From Selaginella moellendorffii (lineage: Eukaryota > Streptophyta > Lycopodiopsida > Selaginellales > Selaginellaceae): a stretch of DNA of 64,000 nucleotides. The stretch is from positions 859,586 to 923,585 of the forward strand of contig NW_003314290.1 in the NCBI RefSeq assembly GCF_000143415.4. Direction: 5' to 3'. This document shows, in pieces, positions 22,019 through 34,196 of the stretch. The position numbers were made by a program, and so were the translations under genes. The notes beneath the pieces are model-generated. The model saw only the letters and a list, made by a program, of their open reading frames with translations. It had not been told where the DNA came from and made no database searches. Each line of letters starts with the position of its first letter. Positions within the stretch are counted from its first letter, which is position 1.

Positions 22019-23089
22019 GTGTGCTGAAGGTGGAGGGAAATCAACACATAAATTTTAAACCTAATAGTTACCATTAATTCAAGTGGCCCACTAGATTAAA
22101 AGAACATTCTCTAGATACTACAAAGTGATACTAACATTTTAGTTTTAAACATATATGACAAGAAATCCATTACATATTATTTAAAGTAAAGCTTCCAAAA
22201 GTCTACATTATAATTTAAAATAATTTCTATAATTAGAAGAAAACCAAGTGTTACTATTATGTAGTAAAAAAAATTTAATATTTAGTTTAATAGTAATATT
22301 TTAATTATAGTAATCTGGAATTTAAACCTATATTTTAAGGCATAATTCATTTTCATTAATAATTTTGCATAAAATAATTTAGTTTATATGAATTTAGATA
22401 GCTAAATCATTATTTAAGCAAAATATTTTATAGTGTGATAATAATTTAAACTTAGATTGAGTATTTTATGTGCACTATTCTAAATATATAAAAATCCCAA
22501 AAACATTTGGTTTTGCTATGGTATGTGAATTTTTTATTTTTATATTAATATTTAAAAAAATTTAAAATAAAGAGTATTAATAAATATTTATATAAAAAAA
22601 TTATGTCTAATTAAAGCAAGTTATTAGTTAAAAGTAATAATTTATTTTTATTATGGTTATATATATTATATTCTTAAATAATCCTCATTTCAGGATACCA
22701 ACTCTCCCATTATTAAAAAAAATTACTTTATTCGAGAGTATTACCTACTATGCCCATCATCCTATTTTGTTATCCTTTTATTCGTTCTTTGATCCACCAA
22801 TGCACTGGTATAATTTATAATTTCATTTTTAAGTGGAGTATTTAGCATTTAATTTGGAAACAAAATTATAAGTTTTATATATTTAATTTTGATTTGAATC
22901 AAAATAATTTCTACTATTCCTTTCATAAATATGATGGGATTTTAATTGAATTAGATTATTTAAAAATTAATGTAAAATTTAAAAGAAAAACATCATCAAA
23001 TAGTAGATGAAGTTTAGGAAATTTCATATCAAATATCATTCAAAATGTTAAAACAAATTAATTAAATAATTAAAATAAAATTATAATTA
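22019..23089. other. AT-rich non-coding stretch
   Basis: Very AT-rich, with no ORF, RNA gene or repeat boundary that I can support before the LTR at 23090. Confidence 0.6.
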
Positions 23090-23355
23090 TGAGGTCCAAA
23101 TGTATAGCTATGATACCGTATATTAATATTAGTATTGTGGGATTTTGGTAGCCATTGGACTAGTTTCAATCTGGACCACTCACTCTTATATATAAACTTA
23201 CATTTACATTAGTGGAAGTGAGGGATAGCTTTGATTGTCCTTGAGGAGTGTTAGGATTTGGGATTTTGGTTTATCTCTAGCTTTTGCACCATTTAAATCT
23301 CCTTTTCTTTATAGCTTTTTCAATTTATTCTCTTTTACTTTTTACTTTTCATTTT
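23090..23355 (+). repeat. 5' LTR of Ty3/gypsy element
   Basis: It begins TGAGGTCCAAATGTA and contains GGGATTTTGGTAGCCATYGG and CACTCTTRTATATAAA (a TATA-like promoter). Both are shared with the copy at 27801. The end is approximate, set by a primer-site-like CATGGTAGAGC at 23361. Confidence 0.75.
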
Positions 23356-26300
23356 TTTTCATGGTAGAGCAATAGCCTCCTCCTCTTTTGACTCTAGAAT
23401 AGCAGTTGATGCAATTGCTTGATGTTATTCAATTATAGTTGAATAATCAGATTTAGTTGATAGTGGCATTTATAGCATAGGGTACAATTCCTCATGCTTT
23501 TGTTGCCAATCCTTGCTTGTAATCGGAATTCTTTTGTGGGAATTCTAGGATGATGTATACAATTGATTTGATCACTTTATGGTGATTGCCATATATCATT
23601 CTTGAGATGATACTTGATGTTTGTATGAGTTTCTCATATATCTTCAAAAGACAGTGCTACAATGGTACAATAGTTTGAATGCAGCCACTCGTGAGGATTG
23701 GAGCATTCTCCCGAATGTCTTCAAATGCATATTTGGACATACCAATGATTGTGATGATGCCTTTCAATAATTGCATTGTCTTCGTTAAAGGCCATTTGAA
23801 TTCATGATGCAATTTGATGTTCATTTCCGAAGCTTCGTGTTTCATATGGAGCTAAATATATTAAAGTGGATCAAGTTGGGAATGTTGTGATTAACACTTT
23901 ATTAACATCTTGTAGGAACTGTGTATACACTTGCTCCAGCCACCTTTAACAATGCTCTTTGTTTGGTATAACATTATGAGACTTTGCCTTTTTTACTTCT
24001 TGTTGCACATCTTTCAATTTCACTTCTTATGGGAGATAGTCTTATTTTAATGAAGGTTGATGCTATTGCTGCCCAAGTTCAAGAGCAAAGGTGAGGACAT
24101 GGTTGTGGACATGATATCCATTGTTGGGCATGTTTTAGAAGAGTGTTTTTCAAAAGTCACGAAGTGTTTGGGTATATGAACCTCATATTGTGACAAAGCC
24201 TAATGGGAATATTCATTTTTGCATCAACTATCGTTCGTTAAATGAAGTGACAATTTCAAATGTGTACCCTCTTCCTCACACTATTAATTTCTTAGATCGT
24301 TTCGAGAGAAGTTGTTAGTTCACCAAGTTAGATCCTACTTCTGGTGTTGGCAAGTATCGATGGCAAAAAAAGATATTCCTAAAACTGTTTTTCATATATC
24401 ATACATATGCATGTGCATGGGATGAAGTGGACTTGGTTGTGTGTGTGGGTGATCTCTAGCTTGGGTTGCAATCATTGTGGGTGGTGCTGAGTCAAATTTT
24501 TGACCTCATCCTTGGTATAGATTGGTTACAATGCAATCATGCTAAGTATGATTTTAAGGCTTCTCCCCCTTGTCTCATACTTCTTTATATTTTATCCATT
24601 CCTCTCACTTCTGCACCTCTTCATCCCTTTATTTTTACCTTTATTTCCATTACTTTTATCCCCCCATTATTTCCTTCTATATTTCTGTTTTGTTTTGCTC
24701 TTCCTTTTCCCGATCCCTTCGACAATTTTTGTGTTGCAGCGGTTGACCGGCTCATGAGGGAGTATTTTGATCTCTTTGAATTTGACCTATTGCCTGTGCC
24801 AAGATTGCCACACATCATCCAATTCCAATCAGGGATGCTTGTCCAATCAAGGTTCTTACTTGTTGTTGGTCACCCAAAGAGATCAAAATTTTACGTGCAA
24901 ATGTCAAAGAGATGTTGAAGAAGGGTGTTATTTGGAAGGCACGAAATCCTTAGGCATGTGAACTTTATCTTATGACGAAGCTTGATGGGAGTATTCGTTT
25001 TTGCATCGACTATCGTTTGTTAAATGAAGTGACAATCTCGAATGTATACCCTTTTCCTCACATTGCTAATCTCTTAGATCATCTGAGACGAAGTTGTTGG
25101 TTCACCAAGCTAGATCTTGCTTCTAGGTATTGGCAAGTATCAATGGTTGAAGAAGATAATTCTAAGACTGATTTTCATACATTATTTTGTTTGTACAAAT
25201 TCTTGGTAATGCCGTTTAGTTTGAACAATGCTCTAGCAACTTTCTAGCAGATGATAGATGAGGTTTTTTGCGATATGCTAGAGATGACTACTGACTTCAT
25301 TGATGATGTTTTGATCCACTCAGAGGGGACGTGGGAGGAGCACGTTCGTGATGTTTGTAAAGTGTTCGATCAGCTGTGGGACATTAATTTAAAGTTAAAG
25401 TGGTCGAAGTGCATGTTTGGGTCCAAGGACACAATTTATCTTGGGTACCGTATTTCTCATGAGGGTTTGCAAGTTGATTTTGACAAACTTGTGGCTATTC
25501 TAAAGTTCTTTACTTTGAAGTGTGTGAATGATGTGCAACGCCTAGGCAAGGTGCAGTATCTTGGTCATTTTATGGATCATCTTTCTGATCGCACTACACC
25601 GTTGGGAGCATTGCTGAAGTCATCAATGTCATCTTTCATCTGGTCTCTAGATTGTGAGCGAGTGTTTGTGGATCTTAAAGAGCTTTTGATGACTCCTTCG
25701 GTTTGACTACACTTGATCTTTTATTTTGCACGTGAATGCTTCTAATATTGGTCTTGGAGGTGTGTTGATGCAAGAAAGCCCGAGTGTGCCTGGTCAACGC
25801 CATCCCATTGCATATATAAGCCGTACATTACAACTAGTGGAAGTGAATTACTCCATGACAAAGAAGGAGTCTTTAGCAACAATCTGGGGTTTCGAGAAAC
25901 TTCATGCATATTTACATGGTTCTCAAATGTTATTTGAAAGTGATCATGTTACCGTTATTTCATTATTGAAGTGAAAGAATTTGATTAGTCATACTACTCA
26001 GTGGGTTTTGAAGCTTCAAATATATAATTTTGATATTGTTCATCACCCAAGGAGTTCTAGGGCTGATGTTGATGCCTTTTCTCGAACTCCTTGTAAGCTC
26101 CTAAGTTTGGACTTTCTGGGAGGTCACTCAGCCCAGTACTATTCACACCCAAGGACGCTTAACCCCAAATATCCCAAGACCCTTAACCGTTTGGAAAAGG
26201 GGGTGCACTCTTGTTCATGGGCCCTTTCTCTCTATATTTGAACCCCATGGATCGTCTCTCAAGTCGTTCCCTTTGATTGCTTACACTCTTCTTCCTTCTC

Positions 26301-27800
26301 CACTCTCTTATCATGTTTTTGACAAGTCTATTGTTCTGGCATCTATGGATTTTCTAGACAAGGATTCTATACCGTTGGCGGTTGTTGTACTTGTCATTTA
26401 GTGTCCACAAGGTGTAAAGCAAGATTTACCTTCTCTTGATGAGGTTCATGTGGCTAAAAAGCTTGAGCCATGGATTTGAAGGCTTCAAGATGGGTTTGAG
26501 AATCCTACATCATTTGCTGATAACTTGCCATTCTGGCATTTACATTCTCAATATCGCCTTGAAGATGGCCTTCTTTATTTTGTAGGGATGGATCCTGATG
26601 ATCCTTTACTGCTAATGGTGCATTCCGTCTTTATTCCATGGTTTCTCTATGCCTACCATGATTCTCTTGTTCTAGGTGGGTATATGGGATATTGTCGTGT
26701 GACCGAGAAGCTGTGCAGGTCTTTCTATTAGCCGGAGATGTGACGTGATGTTATTCGATATGTGCGTAACTACGTTTGGTGCCAAGCTCGTAATACTCCC
26801 CCTCATGCTGTGGAAGGATAATTGGAGTCAATTGTAGTTTCTCGTTTATTTGAGTTAGTGGTGTTTAATCTTATGGGACCTTTTCCACGATTGACTGTTG
26901 GCAATGAGTATGTTATTATTACTTCTAATTATTTAACTCATCGGGTGGAAGTTGATGCTCTTACTAGTGCCTTTGTAACTGCTGTTAGATACTTCCTCCT
27001 CAATCGAGTGGTGTTCCAGCATTCTTATCCCGATTCTTTTGGATAATGGTCTCGCATTTATGGTTGAGGTATTTCATGTTTTGACGTCTTAGTTGGGGTA
27101 CTCCACACTTTCACGAGTGCTTATCATTCACAGTCAAACGGTTTGGTGGAATGGCTCATTCGGACATTCAAAGGAATGATCGCAAAATATGTGAACTTTC
27201 AGCATTCAGATTAGGATGATTATTTGCCATCTCTTTAGTATGCATATGTCATAGGGGTGTAGAGTTCTAGTGGTGCTTCACTATATAAACTTTAATATGG
27301 TCATGATCCAATATTACTAATGGAGCTAGGTTTACCTTCGCAATCGACACAAGCTGCCAATGCTAGGTCATGGGATCAGTATTTGACAAGCATTCTTCCA
27401 CTTGTCTAAGCAGAGTTTGCCAAACACTTAGGCCGCATATAAATGAGACAACAACAGTGCTACAACTCCCATTATCATCCACCTGTGGAATACAAAATGG
27501 ATGACCTGGTGTTAGTTTATTTTCCCTATTTTACGGTATATGGTTTATCTAAAGGGCTCCTTGCTCAGTGGAAAGGATCGTATCGAGTGTTACAGCAAGT
27601 TGAACTACAAATTTATGAGGTTTTGCATGATGTCCAGTAAGCCAATCCTCCAAAAATTGTGCATGTGTAACAATTGAAACACTTCATACAAAACGATCAA
27701 GAACAACTAAAACCACTTACAAATCCATTGATGCCTCCTTCAAACATTCTTCCAAATCTCGGCCTATTTTCAAAAGGGTCTCCGAGAGGAAGGGATGATG
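23356..27800 (+). mobile_element. Decayed Ty3/gypsy retrotransposon interior (gag-pol relic)
   Basis: Pol order is protease, RT, RNase H, integrase, as in Ty3/gypsy. The protease tail DLILGIDWL is at about 24490-24520. RT is at 24972-25706, with FCIDYRLLN, KLDLASRYWQV, the active-site box FIDDVLIHS and LGYRISHEGL. RNase H is at 25726-26090 (DASNIGLGGVL-like start as HVNASNIGLGGVL; DVDAFSR end). Integrase has a zinc-finger relic at 26525-26760, a core relic at 26822-27050, and a C-terminal GLSKGLLAQWKGSYRV module at 27443-27640. Stop codons break every domain, so it is not autonomous. A purine tract (27784-27795) precedes the 3' LTR. A diverged second copy of the RT start lies at about 24177-24380. 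Confidence 0.85.
27784..27795 (+). other. Polypurine tract
   Basis: GAGAGGAAGGGA lies 5 bp before the 3' LTR start TGAGGTC, the expected place for plus-strand priming. Confidence 0.65.
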
Positions 27801-28010
27801 TGAGGTCTAAGTGTATGACATTAATATTATTGTAGTGGGATTTTGGTAGCCATCGGATTGGTTTCAATGCGGACCATTCACTCTTGTATATAAATTAGGG
27901 TTTTTAGGCTAATTGATATGTATATTTTCTGTATTCCTTTTCTATATTCCAAACACTCAAATCAGTTTATATCTTTGCATTTGCATTATAAAATTTTTTT
28001 TCTTTGGTCC
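27801..28010 (+). repeat. 3' LTR of Ty3/gypsy element
   Basis: TGAGGTCTAAGTGTATGACA, GGGATTTTGGTAGCCATCGG and CACTCTTGTATATAAATTAG match the 5' LTR. Divergence is high, so the insertion is old or has mutated fast. The right end is approximate. Confidence 0.7.
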
Positions 28011-28179
28011 TGTAAATTAGAAAAACTAGAAAGATAAATAATAATGTAATAAGGTTATAAGAAATTTGATCAAATCAAATGAATTCCGTTTCTAATTATC
28101 ATTCTGGCTTTTCCTAGTAGATATTCTGTTTTAAGGTATAAATTCTTATAAAAAATACTGTCTTAAAAAATATACAATC

Positions 28180-29917
28180 TCATTTATTTCTAAAGGCCTC
28201 AATGACAGCAGAGAAATCATCATCACCCAAACCATTACCTTTAGCAACCTTATACACTTCATTTGCAGCGGCAGCAATTGGGATGTTTTGCAAAAGCTTA
28301 TCAGACATGTCCAATGCCAATCTCAAGTCCTACAAATTTAAAGAAGATTAGACTCATGCATTTGAAACCATACCACAAACCTTTTGCTGGTGTTTTAAAG
28401 GAAAGGCTGGAGTGTAGTTCCTTGCTAACATTGTTGGACCTTTTAGGGAGAACATTGGATTGTTGATAGCACCTTGGGATAGAACCTGAAAGTCACATTC
28501 TCTAAGAGTGAATAACAAGGATTAAAGTCATGCCTCTAGTATAGTTTGAGGATCAAGGCCAGCTTTGTCTCCAAGCATCAGACCCTCGGCAAAGCTTGCC
28601 ATCATGCTAAAGGAAAAAAAAAAAAAAAAAAAAACCTCAAAAGAGTAAAAAACATATTCGCACACGAACCTTCCCATGATCATGTTAACAACAATTTTCA
28701 TTGCAGCTCCGTTTCCCGGAGCTCCCAAGTAAAACCGCGACTAAAAGAATAAAAATAAGTGAAGTTTCCGCACAATAATTGTTACGAACTTAACCTTGCC
28801 CATCACGTCTAGCATTGGTACTACTGTATCATACAACTCCTTGTCTCCTGAAATACCACGTATTACCATGTGTTTTTGCTAGCTAAGGTGAAAAACCACA
28901 GACAGAGAGAGCTTACCAGCAGCTAGAAAAATAAGTTTTCCTTCTTCGGCTGGCTTCTTGGATCCCGAGACTGGCGCCTTCCAAAACCACAAAATGTTGG
29001 CTCACTTTTAGAAAGAAAGAATACCTCCAAGAAGAGAGAGCCTGAAGATTTCACTGCCTCGCATACAGTTTTAGTTGTCCCGGCATCGACGGTTGATACA
29101 TCAACATATCTGCAAAGTCATGTTGTGTGAAATTACGTTTTCATTCAATCAAAAATCTGTTATACCCTTTCCCCGGGCCCAACCCTCCAAGAGCGCCATC
29201 ACTCCCGAGAGCAACTTCGAGCTGCATGTAGAAGAAGGAAAAAAACGCAAAAGATAAAAGAGTTACACCGTGAGAGCATGTAAAGGAACAAGCCACAAAG
29301 TTTACGAGCGTGCATTACTGCTGCAACTGGATCAGCAAGCATCGCAAACGTGACGTCGCACATTTCGGTGACATTCTTTGGTGTGGAACCTCGTCTTGAC
29401 AATAAAAAGACATAAGGAAAAACCAAATCAATTAGAGACGAGATCCACCTTGCTCCTTCGCTCACTAAAGCTTCGCATTTACTCGCAGATCTGTTCCAAA
29501 CGGTGACATCGTAGCTATATAGCAACAACAACAACAACAAAAAAACAAACGGATCATGCTAGCAATCGAGCAAGAAAAAAGAGAGAAAAATAACATTTTT
29601 TACCCGGCTTTCACGAGATTTCTTGCCATTGCTGTGCCCATGATTCCAAGTCCCAGGAATCCCAGTTTCAAATGCTGGTTGCTCCCGGAAGCTGGAGATA
29701 AAGTTACTTCACTTGAGAAGAAAAGAGCACCAAATTTACCTTGAGAAGGAGAAGAAGAGGAAGAAGAAGCAAGCGCTCTCACAGTGCTCAGCGTTGTAGC
29801 AGTAGTAGCAATCGTTGGCTTGAGCCGCGGAGAAGGGCCGCCAAGGAAATTAGTCCTCAATGAAAACATGGCAGCCATTCTCCTCGTCATAGCAGTAGGG
29901 TTTATCACTGTTAACAT
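28180..29917 (-). CDS. GLYR2: Glyoxylate/succinic semialdehyde reductase-like protein (beta-hydroxyacid dehydrogenase family), plastid or mitochondrial
   Basis: Eleven exons give 369 aa: 29917-29604, 29514-29449, 29394-29319, 29221-29166, 29109-29025, 28977-28917, 28847-28795, 28740-28670, 28606-28534, 28485-28381, 28329-28180. The N-terminus is Ser/Arg-rich with few acids, as in a transit peptide; a second ATG at 29890 would give 360 aa. The Rossmann motif LGFLGLGIMGTAM is followed by VTVWNRS, the substrate-binding DVSTVD, and the catalytic-lysine segment GNGAAMKIVVNMIMG. The end is LGDDDFSAVIEAFRNK. Order and length match the Arabidopsis GLYR2 type, which uses NADPH to reduce glyoxylate and succinic semialdehyde in organelles. 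The intron after exon 9 starts with GC rather than GT. The gene ends about 170 bp from the gypsy 3' LTR. Confidence 0.9.
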
Positions 29918-29989
29918 TAACAACTATGAAACTCTGATCAAATCGATCAAAGCTACGGTCATTCTTTTTTCTTTGAGAGATTGACAAAA

Positions 29990-30529
29990 TCAGTTGCCAG
30001 GCTTGATCGTGATGGTCTCTTTCGGCTTCTCTGGATCCGTGGGAACCTTGAGCGTGAGCACGCCATTGTCAAACACAGCCTCCACGTCCTCCTTGCTCAG
30101 CTTGGCGCCCTCAGGGAACTCAAACTTGCGAACTACGGCGCCAACGTAGCGCTCCTTGGCGTGCCACTTATCATCCTCGAGCTCCACCCTCTCGCGCTCC
30201 TTGGTCTTGATGGTTATCTCGTTGGCATCCGTGGTGATCTTGAAATCCTCGTGAGACAATCCTGGGGGCACAAAACCATCGCCATATCATCAACTATGAA
30301 AGGATTTCTTTGAGAGCTTCGAGTGATTCCCTCTCCGCAGCGAAGATTTCATACCTGGCATGTCGATGGTGATGAGGTGGTGGTCGGATCGCTGGACCCA
30401 GTCCGCGGGAGCGTTCTTCTTGGAGAAGGACGCCATCTTCTTCGCATCCGCGAGAGATTTCTTGGCGGGGGTCTTGGCGGCGGTGGTGATCACCTGCTGG
30501 AACCTCGCAGCCGTGGAGCGGAACGCCAT
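29990..30529 (-). CDS. Small heat-shock protein, HSP20/alpha-crystallin family, possibly mitochondrial
   Basis: Two exons (30529-30355 and 30261-29990) encode 148 aa. The first 50 residues are basic with FRSTAARFQQV, suggesting a mitochondrial presequence. The crystallin domain starts at HHLITIDMPGLSHEDFKI. It has the usual KFEFPEGAKLSKEDVEAVFDNGVLTL consensus II/I block and ends in ETITIKPGN, containing an I-x-I-like tail. Such proteins hold unfolding proteins as ATP-independent oligomeric chaperones. The gene shares a 124-bp promoter with RPB8. Confidence 0.92.
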
Positions 30530-30653
30530 CGTCCAAGCAAGCCAAAAGCCCTATCAAACGCTCTCGTCCCGCTATTTATATAAGACCCACAAGGCCAAAT
30601 CTGGGAGGAATATCCACGACGCGAGTTTTAGGGTTTATCGATCCAGCCCAGCC
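30530..30653. promoter_or_regulatory. Bidirectional promoter, HSP20 (-) / RPB8 (+)
   Basis: Only 124 bp separate the two start codons. TATTTATATAAG (30573-30584) can serve as a TATA box in either direction, and a telo-box (TTTTAGGGTTT near 30626-30636) lies just before the RPB8 start. Use in both directions is inferred. Confidence 0.65.
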
Positions 30654-31276
30654 ATGGCGGAGCTGCTGCTCTTCGAGGACATCTTCACCATCACCGGCAT
30701 CGACACCGACGGCAAGAAATTCGACAAAGGTGATCGCCTCGCTCTCGGCATTTCGAGCGAGGAGAGCGATCGATTTGATTTGTTTTTCGCTGGATTCGTG
30801 TGATGAGCAGTGTCTCGCATCGAGGCCCGGAGCGAGCAGTTTGATATGCAGCTCGTCCTGGACGTGAACATCGACGTCTACCCCATCGCCAGGACTGACA
30901 AGTTCACGCTCGCGCTCTCCTCCACGCTGCGATTGGATGGAACTCCAGACGATGGCGTCTTCGACCAGGTTCCATTTGCTCGGATCTTCTCTGGCTCACT
31001 TTGACCTCTCGCAGTCTCGGAAGAAATCTCTGGCCGACAAGTACGAGTATGTCATGTATGGGAAGCTGTACAAGTACGATGACGACGAGAGCGGCGGTGC
31101 CATCAAGATGTAAGCGAGCTTTCTTACCGAGTTTTTGAAGTTTCTCTTCATCAATCGTTTCCAGCGGCGTCTATGTTTCTTTCGGAGGCCTGTTGATGAT
31201 GCTCAAGGGGGATAAGCAGCACCTGGGCAACTTAAAGCTGGACCAGCGCCTGTATCTCCTGATGAGAAAAGTGTAG
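30654..31276 (+). CDS. NRPB8: RNA polymerase I, II and III common subunit RPB8 (RPABC3)
   Basis: Exons 30654-30729, 30811-30968, 31015-31109 and 31165-31276 give exactly 146 aa, the plant RPB8 length. It starts [17 protein letters not shown], has [19 protein letters not shown] in the middle, and ends [12 protein letters not shown], all typical of this OB-fold subunit. The protein is an essential shared component of all three nuclear polymerases. A telo-box in the promoter is common for plant growth genes. Confidence 0.96.
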
Positions 31277-31355
31277 TGTTAGCCAGCTCGAGACACTGAC
31301 TCAAATCGATACTCTACTACTAAGACCAACCTTTGGTGTTCATATTTCTTTTGTC

Positions 31356-33892
31356 CTAGAAGAAGACTGGGAAGTAATTGTCCAGATGAATCGTCTCTAG
31401 AATCTCTGGGATCTTTGAGAGGTAGGAGGAGTGGCCGGTGATCAGATGCGTTACATTGACCTGAAAGGAAAAGTTTGTGGAGAAAGAAAGCGGTGCGTGA
31501 ATACATACGTTTTCTATCCCTGGGAGAGCAACTGGTTGTATCCCGGCAAGGCCTTGGGACAAAATGCTGTGAGAACCCCGGATCGTTAATCATAGATGAT
31601 AGAATGCTGGTCAAGAGAAGCTCACCTTGCACGGTATATGACTCCCAAGATCCAGTCGTTAGATGAATAGCAGTTCACAAATCTACCAGCCACAATCTTG
31701 CAAAAATAAATAAATAAATAAATAAAACAGAACTAACAAAGAAATGGAACTAGGAAAACATACCTTACGAGCATTCATCCACCGCTTTCTATCAAGAGAA
31801 AGAGGAGCTCCCAATAACACCACTCTTTCTACAATGCCACCTGTAACGAGAATCATGAGCTCTCGCCAGGTAAATAAAAGCATACCATTTCCTTTCTTTG
31901 CCAAGTGCTCCAAACACGAGAAAATCACTCGAGCTCCTAAGGAGAATCCCAAGAGCGTTACAGGCCTGTGAACAAGCGGCATAATACCAGAAAGGCAAGC
32001 GCCGAGAAGAACAAAGTTACCTGCTGCCATGGAGTCCGCTGAGCAGACAATTCGCAAGAATTTCTCCAGCCTTGTCAGATCTAGAACATCACGGATTATG
32101 CCAGTTCGTAATAGAACTTCGAACCTGTCAACGGCGATGGTCCATCTACTGTCGATGAAGTCTGTAGCAGACAGCAAAGCAGAAGGCCATGCTAGTGCTG
32201 CAAGTAGGCCACTCAAAACGGTCATCATCGCTCCTCGTTTCATCAACTCCTTTGCAACCGCTGTGTAATTAGCTTTGTTAGAATTCCATGAGAGCTATGT
32301 CTATCGAATACCTGTGGTCAGCCAATCTTGAATAGCAGAGCTCACAGCCATTAAAATCTTCGTTTCCCAGCGTAAAGAGTACCTGATCACACGCTCAGCT
32401 GCCTGCGATACACTTGGAAGAAGTACCTTTCAAGATCTGCGTCTGGAAATATCCATGGCCTGGTGAAGTCATCTTCCTCAAAAATGATCCCAGATATGAC
32501 AATAGCAACCGCCAGTCTCTACAAACGAAACTATCAGCATAAAAACCACTAGTAGTAGGTCCTACTCCTTGATTATGGTTGTCTCCAATAGCCTCAAAAC
32601 CAAACTCGTCAACATCACCAATTCTTCTAGCCATTTTGGATCCCGTTAAACCAGCACCAGCAGCTGTGAGAAAGTAAGTGGTTAGTAATACTTCTGATAA
32701 GTCACTACCTCCAAATGACGCCGCGATTGCAACTGAGCCAGCAGCCGTTCCAGTTGCAGCAGCAGCTGCTGCGAAACCACTTGCTCCAATGATAGGAACA
32801 ACCGTTCCAGCTGCCGGAGCTAAAGCGGCTAAACCAGCTGCAATTGCCGGAGCCGCTAGACCTGTATCGAAACGGTAAACCTCTGTGAGGAAGACAAGCT
32901 TAAAGAATAACCCCCAGTAATTGCTAGCAACGTCCCTCCCGTCACTGCTGCTGCGCCTATGAGACTTCCACGCTTCCACTTGGACCATTTGCTCTTTTCA
33001 GCTTCTGCTTCTGCTGTGCTCTGCTCTTTACGTGCAGCCATCGCCATGCATGCCACCATAACCTCCATAGCAGCCTGCCACAAAATGATAAGATTAGTAG
33101 CTCAACTGAAGCTTGCAACACCGACCATTTTCGACCATTTTACGTCAAACCATGTGGCCAAGAGTCGTAATGTGACTCTGTATCGAGAATCGTAGCCACC
33201 TCTGAATGCTTTCTTCTCGTCTGATGCATCAGCAACACAAGCAACAAGAAGTTCGTAGAGGACGGCCACTTTCCTTTGCCTCGTAAGCACCGAACTGTCT
33301 ATCTCCTGTGAAATGGAACACCTCTGATCCGAGAGTGGTGCTGACGAGCTTTCGCTGTCTCTAGACGGAGGATTCGCGTTCCGCGTTGGAGAAGTTGAAG
33401 AAGACTCTTCAAGTTTCAGGCTCATCGCATCTATGGCTTTGGCCAGGTCGTCTTCGGGCAAAGTTTCTGACGTGGTTGGCACATCTTCCTCGGACAGGAG
33501 CCTCAGAAACTAAGGACAAATTAGTGTCCATTGCAACAGTAAGAACAAATGTGTATATACTTACAGCACCTATATGGTGTTTAGCGTCGGGAGAAATAGC
33601 GGTCGTTTCCAAACCCATCCACGACTTCTTCTCGATATCCAAGTATCTAGTCGGCAACTTCAAACACTTACAATTGACAAAGAAGATTTTCAGCTCACCG
33701 GAAAACGTGCTGCGCGAGTCCAAACTCCTCACTGCTCCATGGCGTCTCCTCTTCCTGGCTACCTTCGGCAATAGCATTTTCATCATCGTTTACTCTTGGT
33801 GGCAAGCTTCGCTGATGGCTTTGTGCCTGGTTCAAAGCAAGCGAAAACAACGCGCCTGCCGCATACTTGTGGACAGGGCCCAGCTCGGCCAT
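31356..33892 (-). CDS. DUF726/TMCO4-like membrane protein with alpha/beta-hydrolase-like C-terminus
   Basis: The start at 33892 gives MAELGPVHKYAAGALFSLAL, as in plant DUF726 proteins. Exons joined by short introns supply YLDIEKKSWMGLE, a Ser-rich linker (DDLAKAIDAMSLKLEE), a KWKRGSLIGAAAVTGGTL hydrophobic helix, and then an Ala/Gly-rich membrane stretch near 32700-32870. A lipase-like core follows: PVTLLGFSLGARVIF (GxSxG nucleophile elbow near 31960) and VVLLGAPLS. The 3' part reads HLITGHSSYL with the stop at 31356. The family includes human TMCO4 and yeast YFL034W; the substrate is unknown. About nine or ten exons are present and not all borders were fixed. A 170-bp tandem duplication lies just upstream. 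Confidence 0.85.
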
Positions 33893-33896
33893 GCTT

Positions 33897-34196
33897 CCCT
33901 ACTGCGAAAATCACGAAGAAAAAGAAGAAGAAAAAAACTATGACGCTAGATAGGTGAAAACTTACTCGATCCAGAAAAAATTCACCTCAAACTATCCCGA
34001 TCGCCTCGTCTGGATTCTTGATCGTCAAGATATTGTCAATCCCTCTTCAAATCAACGAGAAATCCCCCTACTGCGAAAATCACGAAGAAAAGAATGATGC
34101 GCTTACTCGATCCAGCAAATCACCTCAAACTATCCCAATCGAATGAGCTGGATTCTTGATCGTCAGAATATCTCTTCCAATCAAACACGAAATCCA
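33897..34196. repeat. Two-copy tandem duplication, period about 170 bp
   Basis: CCCTACTGCGAAAATCACGA occurs at 33897 and 34067. In both copies it is followed by CTTACTCGATCCAG, CACCTCAAACTATCCC, GGATTCTTGATCGTC and GAAATCC. The copies differ by small indels. They occupy the 5' flank of the DUF726 gene. Confidence 0.85.
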
